Position numbers and translations under genes: made by a program
Part shown: in pieces, positions 32,080-42,013 of the stretch
How the letters are laid out: each line of letters begins with the position of its first letter
How positions within the stretch are numbered: position 1 is the stretch's first letter
Notes under the pieces: generated by a model
Seen by the model: the letters and a program-made list of their open reading frames with translations, nothing else
The model's database searches: none
What the model was told of the DNA's origin: nothing
Origin: Curtobacterium sp. 'Ferrero'
GTDB taxonomy: Bacteria; Actinomycetota; Actinomycetes; Actinomycetales; Microbacteriaceae
Assembly (NCBI RefSeq): GCF_002412165.1
Contig: NZ_NXIA01000020.1
Coordinates: forward strand, 1-52,566
Direction of reading: 5' to 3'
Length of the DNA: 52,566 nucleotides

Positions 32080-32799
32080 CTATGCGCCCATGGTGGCGAC
32101 CGACACGGACTCCTCGCCGGCGATCACCCGCCAGACGCTGCCGGTGCCGCGGACCTCGAGCGCGCCCTCGCCCACGACGAGCGTGGTGTCCTCGTCGATC
32201 GCGAGCCCGGCGGTGACGAACTCGGCCTCGGCGCTCGCGATGAGCCGGGCGAGCGTGCCGGCCTGCACGGCGTGGACGTCGACGGTGAGGTCGACGAGCC
32301 CGAGCCCCTCGCGGAGCTCCACCTCGTCGAGCCCCTCGGACGCTTCCTCCGGGCACACTTCGACCCCGCCGATGCGCCAGCCGCCGACCAGGGCACGGTC
32401 CGCGGCGATCATCGCGCCGGCCGAGTAGCCGAGGTAGGGCAGGCCGTCGGACACCAGGAGCCGGACCTGGTCGACGATCGGGGCGATCGCCGTGAGGTAG
32501 TCCGGCGTGACACCGCCCGCGACCACGAGCGCGTCGATGTCGCTGAGCACGGCGGTGTCGAACACGGCGCCGGCTGCGACCTCGGTCACGACGACCTCGG
32601 CGGCGCGGGCTCCCCCGAGCGTCTCCGCGATGTCGGCCGTGCTGGCGGGCGAGCTCCCGTCGGCGCGGGCGACGGACAGCAGCCCGATGCGCGGCGTGGT
32701 GCGGCCGACGGCGGCGGCACGCGCGGTGGCCTCCGCGGTGAACGGGGCGGCGGCGTCCGCGGCGGCGAGGAGTCCGCCGCCGACCAGGTGGATGCTCAC
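32080..32799 (-). CDS. peptidase S51/class I glutamine amidotransferase-like protein
   Basis: 239 residues. [14 protein letters not shown] and [18 protein letters not shown] with nucleophile Ser126 match peptidase E/cyanophycinase-like proteins, which cleave Asp-X dipeptides or cyanophycin. Tail residues [18 protein letters not shown] fit too. GTG 32799 overlaps the stop of the phosphoribosyltransferase gene (GTGA). The operon order is phosphoribosyltransferase, peptidase, ung. Confidence 0.85.
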   Translation of the reverse strand: MSIHLVGGGLLAAADAAAPFTAEATARAAAVGRTTPRIGLLSVARADGSSPASTADIAETLGGARAAEVVVTEVAAGAVFDTAVLSDIDALVVAGGVTPDYLTAIAPIVDQVRLLVSDGLPYLGYSAGAMIAADRALVGGWRIGGVEVCPEEASEGLDEVELREGLGLVDLTVDVHAVQAGTLARLIASAEAEFVTAGLAIDEDTTLVVGEGALEVRGTGSVWRVIAGEESVSVATMGA

Positions 32800-33329
32800 G
32801 ACTCGGCCGTCACCGGGGCGAGCGCGCTCCACGGGAACGTGATCCAGCCGTCGACCCGACGCCAGACGTGGTCGGGCTCGAGGACGGTGCCGGGCTTCGA
32901 GTACAGGCAGGCGCTGCGGACGTCGGCGCCCGCGTTCGCGATGATGTCGACGACGAGCCGCAGGGTGCGGCCGGAGTCGGAGACGTCGTCGACCACGAGC
33001 ACCTTCTTGCCGGCGAGGCTCGGGGCGTCCAGCGCCGGCGCGAGGATGACGGGCTCCTCGAGCCGCTGCTCGACGTCGGTGTAGAACTCGACGTTGATCG
33101 AGCCGCACTCCTTCGTGCCGAGCGCGTAGGCCACGGCACCGGCGATGATCAGCCCGCCCCGGGCGACCGCGACGACGACCTCGGGCTCGAAACCGGACGA
33201 CAGCACGTCCTTGGCGAGCAGGCGGGCGGCGTCGCCGAACTCCAACCAGCCGAGCACCTCGGGCCCGCTCGTCACGGTCACGGTCGAGGGAGCCTGGGCC
33301 ACGGGCTCGGGGTCGCTGCTGATCGGCAT
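32796..33329 (-). CDS. purine-type phosphoribosyltransferase
   Basis: 177 residues. The PRPP-binding loop is [14 protein letters not shown] (Asp114-Asp115); [21 protein letters not shown] is the upstream hood/PP-loop region. It resembles xanthine/hypoxanthine or Gpt-like enzymes of purine salvage; the base cannot be named. ATG 33329 is 6 nt after TACCGT. Confidence 0.88.
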   Translation of the reverse strand: MPISSDPEPVAQAPSTVTVTSGPEVLGWLEFGDAARLLAKDVLSSGFEPEVVVAVARGGLIIAGAVAYALGTKECGSINVEFYTDVEQRLEEPVILAPALDAPSLAGKKVLVVDDVSDSGRTLRLVVDIIANAGADVRSACLYSKPGTVLEPDHVWRRVDGWITFPWSALAPVTAES

Positions 33330-33341
33330 CCGACCACGGTA
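33330..33341 (-). promoter_or_regulatory. TACCGT -10 box, leaderless start
   Basis: TACCGT (minus, 33341-33336) lies 6 nt before ATG 33329. Confidence 0.5.
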
Positions 33342-33373
33342 CCGGCACGGACCCCGCGCCCGCGACCCGCGAT

Positions 33374-33413
33374 CCGGTCCGGGCGCGTGCGCACCGGTCC
33401 GGGCGCGTGCGCA
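33374..33413. repeat. 20-bp tandem repeat, two copies
   Basis: CCGGTCCGGGCGCGTGCGCA repeats exactly at 33374 and 33394, next to a terminator hairpin. Confidence 0.85.
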
Positions 33414-33449
33414 CCGGCCCGGCGGACGACCCCGGACCGCCGGGCCGGT
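33413..33449. terminator. 13-bp stem hairpin after the SDR gene
   Basis: ACCGGCCCGGCGG and CCGCCGGGCCGGT form a perfect stem with an 11-nt loop. Confidence 0.65.
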
Positions 33450-33498
33450 GACGAGCAGCGGCCGGACCGCCGCGTCCGCTCAGACCATCTTCTTCAGC

Positions 33499-34275
33499 TC
33501 AGGCCTTCGGCGTCAGCGGACCCCGCGCCAGCTTGTGCTGCGCCGACTGCGCGACCGGCCGGACCGTCACCAGGTCGAGGTTCACGTGCGCCGGGAGCTC
33601 GACGGCGTGCACGATCGCCTCCGCGACGTCCTCGGCGACGAGCGGCTCGGGCACGTTGTCGTACACCGCCGCCGCCTTCGCCTCGTCGCCCCGGAAGCGG
33701 GTGAGGGCGAACTCGTCGGTCTTCACCAGACCGGGTGCGATCTCGACCACCCGGATCGGTTCGCCGTTCAGCTCCAGCCGGAGGGCTCCCACGAGCGCGT
33801 GCTCGGCGAACTTGGCGGCGTTGTACCCGCCGCCGTTCTCGTACGCCACGTGCCCGGCCGTCGAGGTCACGGTCACGACGTCGGCGTGCCCGGCGGTGCG
33901 GGCCGTCGACCGGAGGACGGGCAGGAGCGCCGCCGTCACGCGCTTGGTGCCGATCACGTTCACCTCGAACATGGCGCGCCAGTCCTCGACGTCGGACTCC
34001 TGGACCGAGGCCGAACCGAGTGCGCCGCCGGCGTTGTTCACGAGCACGTCGACACCGCCGGACCCCCGGACGTGGTCGGCGAGCGCCGCGACCGCGTCGG
34101 CGTCGGTGACGTCCGTGACGAGGTAGGTCGCTCCGGTCTCCTCGGCGAGCGCGCGGAGCTTCTGCTCGCGCCGGGCGACGGCGAGGACGTCCCAGCCGCG
34201 GGAGCGCAGGAGCCGGACGGTCGCGGCTCCGATGCCCGAGCTGGCTCCGGTGACGACGGCGCGACGAGATGTCAT
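33499..34275 (-). CDS. short-chain dehydrogenase/reductase
   Basis: 258 residues. Cofactor loop TGASSGIG (9-16), NNAG (80-83), Ser138, and catalytic YNAAK (Tyr151, Lys155) define a classical SDR. The tail resembles YdfG-like serine/3-hydroxypropionate dehydrogenases (VYDNVPEPLVAEDVAEAIVHAVELPAHVNLDLVTVRP), which is a tentative substrate hint. ATG 34275 has a GGAGGAA ribosome site. Confidence 0.92.
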   Translation of the reverse strand: MTSRRAVVTGASSGIGAATVRLLRSRGWDVLAVARREQKLRALAEETGATYLVTDVTDADAVAALADHVRGSGGVDVLVNNAGGALGSASVQESDVEDWRAMFEVNVIGTKRVTAALLPVLRSTARTAGHADVVTVTSTAGHVAYENGGGYNAAKFAEHALVGALRLELNGEPIRVVEIAPGLVKTDEFALTRFRGDEAKAAAVYDNVPEPLVAEDVAEAIVHAVELPAHVNLDLVTVRPVAQSAQHKLARGPLTPKA

Positions 34276-34340
34276 GGGTGTTCCTCCGAACGGATGGGTG
34301 TGTCGGTCCACCGTAGCGATCACGACGCCCGCGCAGCCGG

Positions 34341-34346
34341 TAGCGT
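34341..34346 (+). promoter_or_regulatory. TAGCGT -10 box of the acyltransferase gene
   Basis: TAGCGT lies 8 nt before ATG 34355, consistent with a leaderless or nearly leaderless mRNA. Confidence 0.45.
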
Positions 34347-34354
34347 GTCGGGCC

Positions 34355-35428
34355 ATGACGACCGCAGCCACGACGACGCGCCTGGAGCCCGGGCGGGTGT
34401 CGCAGCGCATCCCGATGTGGGACACGGCGCGGTTCCTCGCGGTGACGCTCGTGGTGATCGGTCACGCGATCCAACGGCAGACGTCGGCGAGCGAGCACGC
34501 CCTGGCGCTGTACACGTTCATCTACGCGTTCCACATGCCCGCGTTCGGCGTGATCAGCGGGTACTTCTCGTCGGCGGACACCCCGACGGCCCAGCGCATG
34601 CAGCGGACGATCCGCGACATCGTCGTGCCGTACGTCATCATGCAGACGATCTGGACCGTGGTGCAGGCGATCGTGGAGGGCGGCAAGGAGTTCAACCCGA
34701 CGCAGCCGACGTGGACCCTGTGGTTCCTGCTCGCGCTCGGGATCTTCCGGCTGATCCTGCCGTACCTGGCGCAGCTGCGGTGGCCGCTGTTCTGGGCGGT
34801 CGTGTTCAGCATCGGGGTGGGCTACTTCGACAACGTGGACTCGACGCTGTCGCTGAGCCGGGCGATCAGCCTGCTGCCGTTCTTCCTGGTCGGTTGGCAG
34901 GTGAAGCAGTGGGGGCTCTTCGACCGCTGGTACGACGCGCCTCGACGGACGGTGGTGCGCGTGCGGGTGGCCGCGGCTGCTGTGTTCGCGGCGTGGGCGG
35001 TGTCGTGTGCGATCTGGATCCCGCAGTTCAAGGAGTTCGACCTGCACCACTGGTTCTTCTACGACGACTCCTACTCGGGACTCGGAGAGGACGCCTGGTG
35101 GGCGGGTGCCGTCCGGCTGGGCCTGATGGTGCTCGCGGCGGTGCTGACGACGTCGTTCCTGCTGCTCGTGCCCCGTCGGACGGTCTGGATCACGCGGTTC
35201 GGGGCGGCGACGATGTACGTCTACCTACTGCACACGTTCGTGCTGTACCCGATCCGGGAGAGCGGCATCCTGGCCGGTGAGCACTCGGCGTGGCCGTACG
35301 TGCTGCTGATGGTCGCGTTGGCATGCGCGGTGAGCCTGTTCCTGGCGCAGCCGTTCGTGCGGCGCGCGATGCGCTGGCTGCTCGAGCCGAAGGTCGACTG
35401 GCTGTTCCGGAAGGACACGGCGCGGTAG
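34355..35428 (+). CDS. acyltransferase 3 family membrane protein (OpgC/fucose acetylase-like)
   Basis: 357 residues with about ten helices. PMWDTARFLAVTLVVIGHAIQRQ near the N-terminus carries the catalytic His of the family; YAFHMPAFGVISGYFSS is the second conserved loop. It transfers acyl groups to exported sugars or glycans. The longer open frame upstream overlaps the divergent SDR gene and is rejected. No pathway genes are adjacent. Confidence 0.87.
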   Translation: MTTAATTTRLEPGRVSQRIPMWDTARFLAVTLVVIGHAIQRQTSASEHALALYTFIYAFHMPAFGVISGYFSSADTPTAQRMQRTIRDIVVPYVIMQTIWTVVQAIVEGGKEFNPTQPTWTLWFLLALGIFRLILPYLAQLRWPLFWAVVFSIGVGYFDNVDSTLSLSRAISLLPFFLVGWQVKQWGLFDRWYDAPRRTVVRVRVAAAAVFAAWAVSCAIWIPQFKEFDLHHWFFYDDSYSGLGEDAWWAGAVRLGLMVLAAVLTTSFLLLVPRRTVWITRFGAATMYVYLLHTFVLYPIRESGILAGEHSAWPYVLLMVALACAVSLFLAQPFVRRAMRWLLEPKVDWLFRKDTAR

Positions 35429-35629
35429 GCACAGCGCGGTGGGCACGGTGCGGTGGGCGCGCTGCGCCGTCCGGGAGGCACGGCTCGCCTCCGTGACGCG
35501 CGTTACGTCGTGTGGCGGTGGCGCTGGTGCACGACCGGCCACGTGCGTAGCGTGACGCGGAACGCAGCGCCGCCACGTGCCTCCCGGCCGACGGCGCGCA
35601 CCCGACCACCGCGACCGACAGGAGCACCG
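35429..35629 (+). other. metY upstream region
   Basis: Short degenerate GCGCGGTGGGCAC repeats come first. GTGACGCGCGTTAC (35492-35505) is a near-palindrome. A foldable region follows (about 35512-35578: outer stem GTGGCGG..GCGCT with AGCGCCGCCAC, inner GCACG/CGTGC and GCGT/ACGC hairpins). I do not see a known SAM riboswitch consensus. Confidence 0.35.
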
Positions 35630-36958
35630 ATGAGCACGAACGAGGCCGCCGCCTGGCGGTTCGAGACCACGCAGGTCCACGCCGGCGCCCAGCCGGACCC
35701 GACCACGGGTGCGCGCGCGACGCCGATCTACAAGACGACGTCGTACGTGTTCGAGAACTCGGACCACGCCCGCGACCTGTTCGCGCTGGCGCAGCCGGGC
35801 AACATCTACTCGCGGATCATGAACCCGACGAACGACGTCGTCGAGCAGCGCATCGCCGCGCTCGAGGGCGGCTCGGGCGCGCTCCTGGTGTCGTCGGGGC
35901 AGGCCGCGGAGACCTACGCCGTGCTCAACATCGCGGGTGCGGGCGACCACATCGTGTCGTCCTCGTCGATCTACGGCGGCACGTACAACCTCTTCAAGTA
36001 CACGCTCGCCAAGCTCGGCATCGAGACCACCTTCGTCGAGGACCAGGACGACCCCGAGGAGTGGCGTCGCGCGGTCCGCCCGAACACGAAGCTGTTCTTC
36101 GCGGAGACGATCGGCAACCCGAAGATCAACGTGCTCGACATCGAGACCGTCTCGGGCGTCGCACACGAGGCCGGTGTGCCGCTCATCGTCGACAACACGA
36201 TCGCGACGCCGTACCTCATCCGCCCGTTCGAGCACGGCGCGGACATCGTCGTGCACTCGGCGACGAAGTTCCTCGGCGGGCACGGCACCGTGATCGGCGG
36301 CGTCATCGTCGACGGCGGCCGGTTCGTCTGGTCAGACCACGCCGAGAGGTTCCCGGAGTTCAACACGCCGGACCCGTCGTACCACGGGGCCGTGTTCGCG
36401 CAGGCCGTCGGCGACCAGCTCGCGTACATCATCAAGGCGCGGGTGCAGCTGCTCCGCGACCTCGGTGCCTCGAACTCCCCCGACACGGCGTTCGCGCTCC
36501 TGCAGGGCATCGAGACACTGTCGCTCCGGATCGAGCGGCACGTGCAGAACGCGCAGGAGATCGCCGAGTGGCTCGACCGCCACCCGGACGTCGCTTCCGT
36601 GTCGTACGCCGGGCTGCCGACCTCGCCCTGGTACGCGGCGGCGACGAAGTACGCGCCGAAGGGCGCCGGAGCCGTGCTGTCCTTCGAGCTCAAGGGCGGC
36701 GTGGACGCGGGCAAGGCGTTCGTCGACAACCTGCGGCTGTTCTCGCACCTGGCGAACATCGGCGACGTGCGCTCGCTCGTGATCCACCCGGCGTCGACCA
36801 CGCACTCGCAGCTCACGCCCGAGCAGCAGCTGACGACCGGGGTCACGCCGGGGCTCGTCCGCCTGTCGGTGGGGATCGAGAACGTCGAGGACCTCCGGGC
36901 GGACCTCGAGGCCGGGCTCGCCGCGGCCCGTGCCGAGTCGGAGCGCCTGCGCGCGTAG
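35630..36958 (+). CDS. metY: O-acetylhomoserine sulfhydrylase (aminocarboxypropyltransferase)
   Basis: 442 residues. PLP enzyme making homocysteine from O-acetylhomoserine and sulfide. PLP lysine Lys213 sits in [33 protein letters not shown] and [12 protein letters not shown] are characteristic. The length above 420 and the insertions are typical of MetY rather than MetB. A CAGGAG ribosome site precedes ATG 35630. With metX downstream it forms the direct-sulfhydrylation route to methionine. Confidence 0.95.
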   Translation: MSTNEAAAWRFETTQVHAGAQPDPTTGARATPIYKTTSYVFENSDHARDLFALAQPGNIYSRIMNPTNDVVEQRIAALEGGSGALLVSSGQAAETYAVLNIAGAGDHIVSSSSIYGGTYNLFKYTLAKLGIETTFVEDQDDPEEWRRAVRPNTKLFFAETIGNPKINVLDIETVSGVAHEAGVPLIVDNTIATPYLIRPFEHGADIVVHSATKFLGGHGTVIGGVIVDGGRFVWSDHAERFPEFNTPDPSYHGAVFAQAVGDQLAYIIKARVQLLRDLGASNSPDTAFALLQGIETLSLRIERHVQNAQEIAEWLDRHPDVASVSYAGLPTSPWYAAATKYAPKGAGAVLSFELKGGVDAGKAFVDNLRLFSHLANIGDVRSLVIHPASTTHSQLTPEQQLTTGVTPGLVRLSVGIENVEDLRADLEAGLAAARAESERLRA

Positions 36959-37022
36959 CGCCCCGCGCCCCGCGCCCCGGCCCCGCCCGGGCCCCGCGCC
37001 CCGCGCCCCGCGCCCCGGCCAG
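36959..37022. repeat. GCGCCCC simple repeat
   Basis: About 60 bp of GCGCCCC-like units directly after the metY stop. The metY-metX gap (36959-37271) holds no gene. Confidence 0.85.
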
Positions 37023-37145
37023 GAAACGCGAGCGTTTCGACGTCCCACGTGTCGATCGACACGTGGGACGTCGATCGTTGCGCGCGCATCGAACGTCGCG
37101 TAGCGACCGCGACGAAGCACGCGTCGATCGACACGTGCTTCGTCG
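37023..37145. repeat. intergenic palindrome pair between metY and metX
   Basis: A hairpin GAAACGC/GCGTTTC (37023-37038) is followed by a perfect 38-nt palindrome (37037-37074, core CACGTGTCGATCGACACGTG), a small hairpin GTCGC/GCGAC (37095-37107), and a 36-nt palindrome with one mismatch (37110-37145). The two large palindromes share the centre CGTCGATCGAC but differ in their outer arms (GACGTCCCAC versus GACGAAGCAC). Confidence 0.9.
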
Positions 37146-37271
37146 TGCTCGCCACATGCGTGCAGAGGCCGCGCCGCCCTGCGCGACCACGCGCCCTACG
37201 GCACGACGACCCGCCCGGGGCGACGTAACACGGCGGCGGTGACCCGGGCCTCCCGGCAGACTGGTCGGACG

Positions 37272-38471
37272 ATGGACTGGCAGACGACCCCCGAGGACTC
37301 CGTGCCCTCGTCCCTCGTGCCCGGCACCGCCCTCGGCACGCTCGGCAAGCCCCCCGTGACGGGCGCCTGGCGCCCCGGCGACGACCCCGGCCACCGGCGC
37401 TTCGAGTCCCTCGGGGAGCAGTGGGTCCGCGGCGGGCGGATCCCGTCCGTCCGGGTGGCGTACGAGACGTGGGGCACGCTGTCGCCGACGCGGGACAACG
37501 CCGTCCTGGTGTTCCACGCCCTGACCGGCGACTCGCACGTGACGGGCGACGCCGGCCCCGGGCACCGGACGGCGGGCTGGTGGGGCGACGTCGTCGGACC
37601 AGGCCGGGCGATCGACACCGACCGGTACTTCGTCGTCGTCCCGAACATGCTCGGCAGCTGCCACGGCACGACGGGCCCGTCCTCGGTCGCACCGGACGGC
37701 GTCGAGTGGGGCTCCCGCTTCCCGTTCGTCACCGTCCGCGACCAGGTGGCCGTGCAGGCGCGACTCGCGGACCGCCTGGGCATCGAGCGGTTCGCGGCGG
37801 TGGTCGGCGGGTCGATGGGTGGCATGCACGCGCTCGAGTTCGCGATCAGCCACGCGGACCGGGTCGAGCGGCTCGCCGTGCTGGCGAGCACCGCGCAGAC
37901 GACCGCCGACCAGATCGCGGCGAACTCCCTGCAGCGGGCGGCGATCCAGATGGACCCGGCCTTCGCGGGCGGCGACTACTACGACTCCGAGCCGGGCGAG
38001 GGGCCGCACCGGGGGCTCGCGCTGGCCCGGCGGATGGCGCTGATGACCTACCGGGCGCCCGACGAGCTGAACGGCCGGTTCGACCGGTCCTGGCAGAGCG
38101 ACGTGTCCCCGCTGGGCGACGACGGCCGCTTCTCGGTGGAGAGCTACCTCGACTTCCACGGCAACAAGTTCACGCGCCGGTTCGACGCGTCCTCGTACCT
38201 GACGCTCACGCACGCGATGGACTCGCACGACGTCGGTGCCGGTCGCGGTGGCGTCCGGGAGGCGCTCGGGTCGATCACGGCTCGGACGCTCGTGGTGGGC
38301 ATCTCCAGCGACCGCCTGTTCCCCGTGGAGGACCAGCACCGGATCGCGGCGGGCATCCCGCACACGCTCGACGGCGACCGAGCCGCGGTGATCCCGAGCG
38401 AGTTCGGCCACGACGGCTTCCTCATCGAGCACGACGCCGTCGGGGAGCACCTCCGTCGCCTCCTCGGGTGA
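37272..38471 (+). CDS. metX: homoserine O-acetyltransferase
   Basis: 399 residues, alpha/beta hydrolase fold. It activates homoserine for MetY. Nucleophile Ser181 in [26 protein letters not shown] and the C-terminal [10 protein letters not shown]...[12 protein letters not shown] region (Asp and His of the triad) are diagnostic. ATG 37272 is chosen because the upstream extension lacks similarity. It follows metY by 313 bp of palindromes, so the two genes may be separately transcribed. Confidence 0.95.
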   Translation: MDWQTTPEDSVPSSLVPGTALGTLGKPPVTGAWRPGDDPGHRRFESLGEQWVRGGRIPSVRVAYETWGTLSPTRDNAVLVFHALTGDSHVTGDAGPGHRTAGWWGDVVGPGRAIDTDRYFVVVPNMLGSCHGTTGPSSVAPDGVEWGSRFPFVTVRDQVAVQARLADRLGIERFAAVVGGSMGGMHALEFAISHADRVERLAVLASTAQTTADQIAANSLQRAAIQMDPAFAGGDYYDSEPGEGPHRGLALARRMALMTYRAPDELNGRFDRSWQSDVSPLGDDGRFSVESYLDFHGNKFTRRFDASSYLTLTHAMDSHDVGAGRGGVREALGSITARTLVVGISSDRLFPVEDQHRIAAGIPHTLDGDRAAVIPSEFGHDGFLIEHDAVGEHLRRLLG

Positions 38472-38625
38472 GCCGCCGGCGCGTCGGTCCGGACGACGAT
38501 CGTCGACACATCCGATCGGGCATGCCGCGCCGAACACCCCCCAACGGGTGCCGTGCGTGGAATGATGGCGGTTGCTCGGGTTGACCGACACTCGTCTTCA
38601 CACTGCTGGACCGCACAGGACACCG

Positions 38626-39783
38626 ATGGAACTGATCGCACAGGAACGCGACCGACTGCTCCGGTCGACCACCCGTGTCGTCGGCGTCGTCTGCGCACTG
38701 ATCAGCGTCGTCGGCGTGCTGTGCGCCCTCGCCGTGCCGGTCGGTCCACTCGTCGGGGCGCTCGCCTGCATCGCGGTCATGATCGCCGGCCTCGTGCTCT
38801 TCGGGTCGAACGGCTCCGTCTGGTGGACCGCGCTCGTGCTCGCCGCCGGCCTCGGCGCACTCGCGCTGCTGCTCCTCAGCGTCGACGGCCCCACACGCCC
38901 CGTGATCGCCAGTGCGGCGATCCCCCTCGCCGCCGGTGCGCTGTCGTCGCCGTTGATGGCGCAGCGCGGGCAGCCGCTGGGGCTCGCGCTCACGGTGCTC
39001 GCCGGGCTCGTCAGCGTCGGCTCGATGGTGTGGGCGACCGGCTCGGTGCTGTCCGGCCCGGTCAGCGGCGTCGTGCTCGGCTGGGTCCTCATCGCGGTCA
39101 TCGCGGCGTGGATCTCCCGCAGCATCCCCCGCGTCGCCCGCCGCATCTACAGCATCGGCACCGCACACCGCGCCGAACGGCAGGCCAGCGAGACCGAGGC
39201 CCAGCGCAGGCAGGGAGCGCGGCTCCTGCACGACACCGTGCTCGCCACGCTGACGCTCCTGGCGCACTCCGGGGTCGGCGTCTCCGAGCAGGCGATGCGC
39301 GAGCAGGCCGCCGAGGACGCCCGACTCCTCCGCCACCTCCGCCTCGGGGCCACCCCGCAGCCGCAGCAGTCCGGCGACTACTCGCTCACCCGCGAAGAAG
39401 AGTCGCCGCTCGGCCAGACCCTCGAGTCCGTGAAGCAGCGCTTCGGGCGGATGGGGCTCGAGGTCAGCTGGCACGGCACCGGGCAGGTCCTCCTGCCGTC
39501 GCACGTGCTCGACGCCTTCCTCCTCGCACTCGGGGAGTGCCTGGAGAACGTCCGCCGGCACGCCGGGGTCGGCGAGGCCCACGTCACGATCGTCCACGAC
39601 GCCGAGACGGTGCGCGCGATGGTGACGGACTCCGGCGTCGGGTTCGAGATCACCGACGTCAGTGCCGAACGGCTCGGCTTCAAGGAGAGCGTCGTGAACC
39701 GGCTCCGCGAGGTCGGCGGCGACGCCAAGCTCTTCTCCGCGCCGGGTTCCGGCACCACCGTGGTCCTGGAGGCACCCCGATGA
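38626..39783 (+). CDS. NarL/DesK-type sensor histidine kinase
   Basis: 385 residues. About five N-terminal helices (20-165) form the sensor. The dimerisation domain has GARLLHDTVLATLTLLAHS with His202, and the ATPase domain has N-box ECLENVRRHA and G1 DSGVGFEI. The ATG at 38626 precedes a cytoplasmic MELIAQERDRLLR. Its stop overlaps the next gene (ATGA). The signal is unknown. Confidence 0.88.
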   Translation: MELIAQERDRLLRSTTRVVGVVCALISVVGVLCALAVPVGPLVGALACIAVMIAGLVLFGSNGSVWWTALVLAAGLGALALLLLSVDGPTRPVIASAAIPLAAGALSSPLMAQRGQPLGLALTVLAGLVSVGSMVWATGSVLSGPVSGVVLGWVLIAVIAAWISRSIPRVARRIYSIGTAHRAERQASETEAQRRQGARLLHDTVLATLTLLAHSGVGVSEQAMREQAAEDARLLRHLRLGATPQPQQSGDYSLTREEESPLGQTLESVKQRFGRMGLEVSWHGTGQVLLPSHVLDAFLLALGECLENVRRHAGVGEAHVTIVHDAETVRAMVTDSGVGFEITDVSAERLGFKESVVNRLREVGGDAKLFSAPGSGTTVVLEAPR

Positions 39784-41105
39784 CGAGCCGCTTCCCCGAG
39801 GACACCATCAGCCGCGGACTGCCCGGCGAGACCGTGCAGCCCGCTCCGCGGACCCGCCGGGAGGCACGGGAGCGGTACCGGGGCAGCGAGCGTCGGCAGG
39901 CGCGCGGCCTGCCGTCGACGTCCACCGGTGCCCGCTCGCTCCGGCAGGCGGCGAAGCCGGGCGCGTCGCTCGGCGCCGGGTACCTCGGGCTCGGCGGGGC
40001 CGTGCTCACCGCGATCGAGGCCGTCGCCGGCATCGTGTTCTTCCTCGTCCGCTGGCCCGAGTACACCGACCCGTGGCTGCCCGCCGCCGCGTGGGGGCTG
40101 TACCTCGTCGCCGCGATCGGCGTCGGCCTGAGCCTGCTCACGTACGGCGAACGCCTGACCGGCCCGGCCTTCGCGCTCATCGGGGTCGTGCTGGCGTGCG
40201 TGGTGACACTCGACTTCATCGGCATCTGGCCGGACCACGACATCGCCCACACCGCGACGGCGTCGGTCGCCGCCGGCTTCGCGCTCCTGCCCATCACGAC
40301 CCTCCGGCCGGCCCGCGAGGTCGCCGTCGCCATCGGGGTGCTCGGCGCCGCGTTCATCGGGATGAGCGTCGCCTCGACGCCCGTCACCACCGACACGCTG
40401 CCGGCCATGGTGTCGCTGCTCGCCCTCGTGGTGGTCCCGCCGTCGGTGGCGCTGTTCGTCGTGCACCGGTTCCGACAGCTCGTGCAGCGCGAGCTCGACC
40501 GCGTCCTCGTGCAGAGCAACGTGCAGGCGCCGCAGTTCGCCGTCGGCATGCTCGCGTCGGACGAGCTCGCCCGGCTCGACCTCGCAGCCGAGAAGCTCCT
40601 CGACGCCGTCGCGAACGGCACGGACCCGCTGCCGCTGTCGGACGCCTCGGCCTCGGTCGCGGCGTCGCTCGCCACCGAGTTGCGGCTGCACCTGATCGAG
40701 GGTCGGCGCGAGACCTGGCTCTACCACGCCATCACGGAGTCGGACCACCTGGGCCGGGCGGTGAGCGTCGCCGACCCGTCGTCGCTCGCCGGGCACCTGT
40801 CCCCCGCGCAACGCGACGGACTGTTGCAGGCGGTGTGGCAGATGGCCGGTGACGGCCGCACGGCGCAACCCGGGCAGGCCGTCGTCTCCGTGACGCTCGG
40901 GCCCGTCGGGTCCGACGGGCACCCCGTCACCGACGAGACGATGGACGTGCCGATCGTGATCGAGTCCCGCGGGGTGACCCGCCGACGCCTCGGACCGGCG
41001 ACCTGGAGCGCGCTGCAGCGCATCGGGCCGTTCACCGAGACCGTGCAGGACGGCGTGCTCCGCATCGTCGCCCACTGCGTCGTGGACCGACACCCGACGA
41101 TGTAG
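39780..41105 (+). CDS. membrane protein of a two-component operon
   Basis: 441 residues: a cytoplasmic Arg/Pro-rich N-terminus of about 60 residues, six to seven helices (65-240), then a cytoplasmic helical domain without kinase motifs and a beta-rich C-terminus. It is translationally coupled to the kinase and precedes the response regulator, so it may be a co-sensor or a degenerate kinase. No family recognised. Confidence 0.7.
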   Translation: MTSRFPEDTISRGLPGETVQPAPRTRREARERYRGSERRQARGLPSTSTGARSLRQAAKPGASLGAGYLGLGGAVLTAIEAVAGIVFFLVRWPEYTDPWLPAAAWGLYLVAAIGVGLSLLTYGERLTGPAFALIGVVLACVVTLDFIGIWPDHDIAHTATASVAAGFALLPITTLRPAREVAVAIGVLGAAFIGMSVASTPVTTDTLPAMVSLLALVVVPPSVALFVVHRFRQLVQRELDRVLVQSNVQAPQFAVGMLASDELARLDLAAEKLLDAVANGTDPLPLSDASASVAASLATELRLHLIEGRRETWLYHAITESDHLGRAVSVADPSSLAGHLSPAQRDGLLQAVWQMAGDGRTAQPGQAVVSVTLGPVGSDGHPVTDETMDVPIVIESRGVTRRRLGPATWSALQRIGPFTETVQDGVLRIVAHCVVDRHPTM

Positions 41106-41234
41106 CCCGCTCCCGTCGACCGACGAGGCTGCCCGACGGCAGCCCGACCGACCGCCGGACACCCTGACCAGCCTGCCCGAGCCGTGCGCCCCCTCCCCCT
41201 AGGATCGGGCCAGACCCCGAGAAAGGACGCCACC

Positions 41235-41906
41235 ATGGCGACTCCAGAGGAACCGATCCGACTCGCACTCGTCGACGACCACAAGATGCTGCTCGGTGCG
41301 CTCACCGAGTGGATCCGCAACGCCGCGGACGACATCACCCTGGTCGCCGCCGTCACGACCTGGCCGGAGCTGCTCACGAGCCCCGCGTTCCCGGTCGACG
41401 TCGTGCTGCTGGACCTCGACCTCAAGGACTCGATCCCGGTCTCGTTGAAGATCTCGACGCTGAAGACCGCCGGCGTGAAGACCGTCGTCATGAGCACCTA
41501 CTCGGAGCCGAACGTGGTGCGGGAGGCCCTGGCCGCCGGCGCCCTCGGCTACCTCGTGAAGAGCGAGGACGCCGACATGATCGTCGAGGCGATCCGCTCC
41601 GCCCAGCGTGGGGAGCAGTACGTGTCGGCCGAGCTCGACCTGGCGATCAATTCGGGTGACGTCGGCGGCGTGCCGAAGCTCAGCGCCCAGGAGCGCCGCG
41701 TGATGGCACTGTACGGCGGCGGCGAGCCGGTCAAGAGCGTCGCGTACCAGCTCGGCATCTCGGAGGAGACCGCGAAGAGCTACCTCAAGCGCATCCGGGA
41801 GAAGTACCGTGTCGCCGGATTCGACGTCGGCACGAAGGTGGCGCTCCGGAAGCGGGCGATCACCGACGGCATCATCGTCCAGGACGGCAGCCCGCTCGGC
41901 CTGTAG
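41235..41906 (+). CDS. NarL/FixJ-family response regulator
   Basis: 223 residues. Receiver: DDHK (14-17), phospho-acceptor Asp60 in VVLLDLDLKD, Lys in YLVKSED. The C-terminal LuxR-type helix-turn-helix reads LSAQERRVMALYGGGEPVKSVAYQLGISEETAKSYLKRIREKY. GAAAGGA lies 8-9 nt before the ATG; a TAGGAT box (41200-41205) suggests its own promoter. Cognate to the kinase at 38626. Confidence 0.92.
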   Translation: MATPEEPIRLALVDDHKMLLGALTEWIRNAADDITLVAAVTTWPELLTSPAFPVDVVLLDLDLKDSIPVSLKISTLKTAGVKTVVMSTYSEPNVVREALAAGALGYLVKSEDADMIVEAIRSAQRGEQYVSAELDLAINSGDVGGVPKLSAQERRVMALYGGGEPVKSVAYQLGISEETAKSYLKRIREKYRVAGFDVGTKVALRKRAITDGIIVQDGSPLGL

Positions 41907-41935
41907 CGCGGCCAGCACGGCTCTCGCACAACCGA

Positions 41936-41975
41936 AGTCACCCCGAACCACGCACCGACGTGATGAGGGGTGACT
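41936..41975. terminator. hairpin between convergent genes
   Basis: AGTCACCCC (41936-41944) and GGGGTGACT (41967-41975) form a perfect 9-bp stem between the response regulator and the MFS gene. Confidence 0.6.
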
Positions 41976-42013
41976 CTCGTTGTCCGGACGCGATCGGCAC
42001 CGCGGGCGGCGCG

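Noticed and set aside
35429..35629. SAM riboswitch upstream of metY
   Set aside because: A multi-stem fold can be drawn, but the conserved bases of SAM-I, SAM-II or SAM-IV were not seen.
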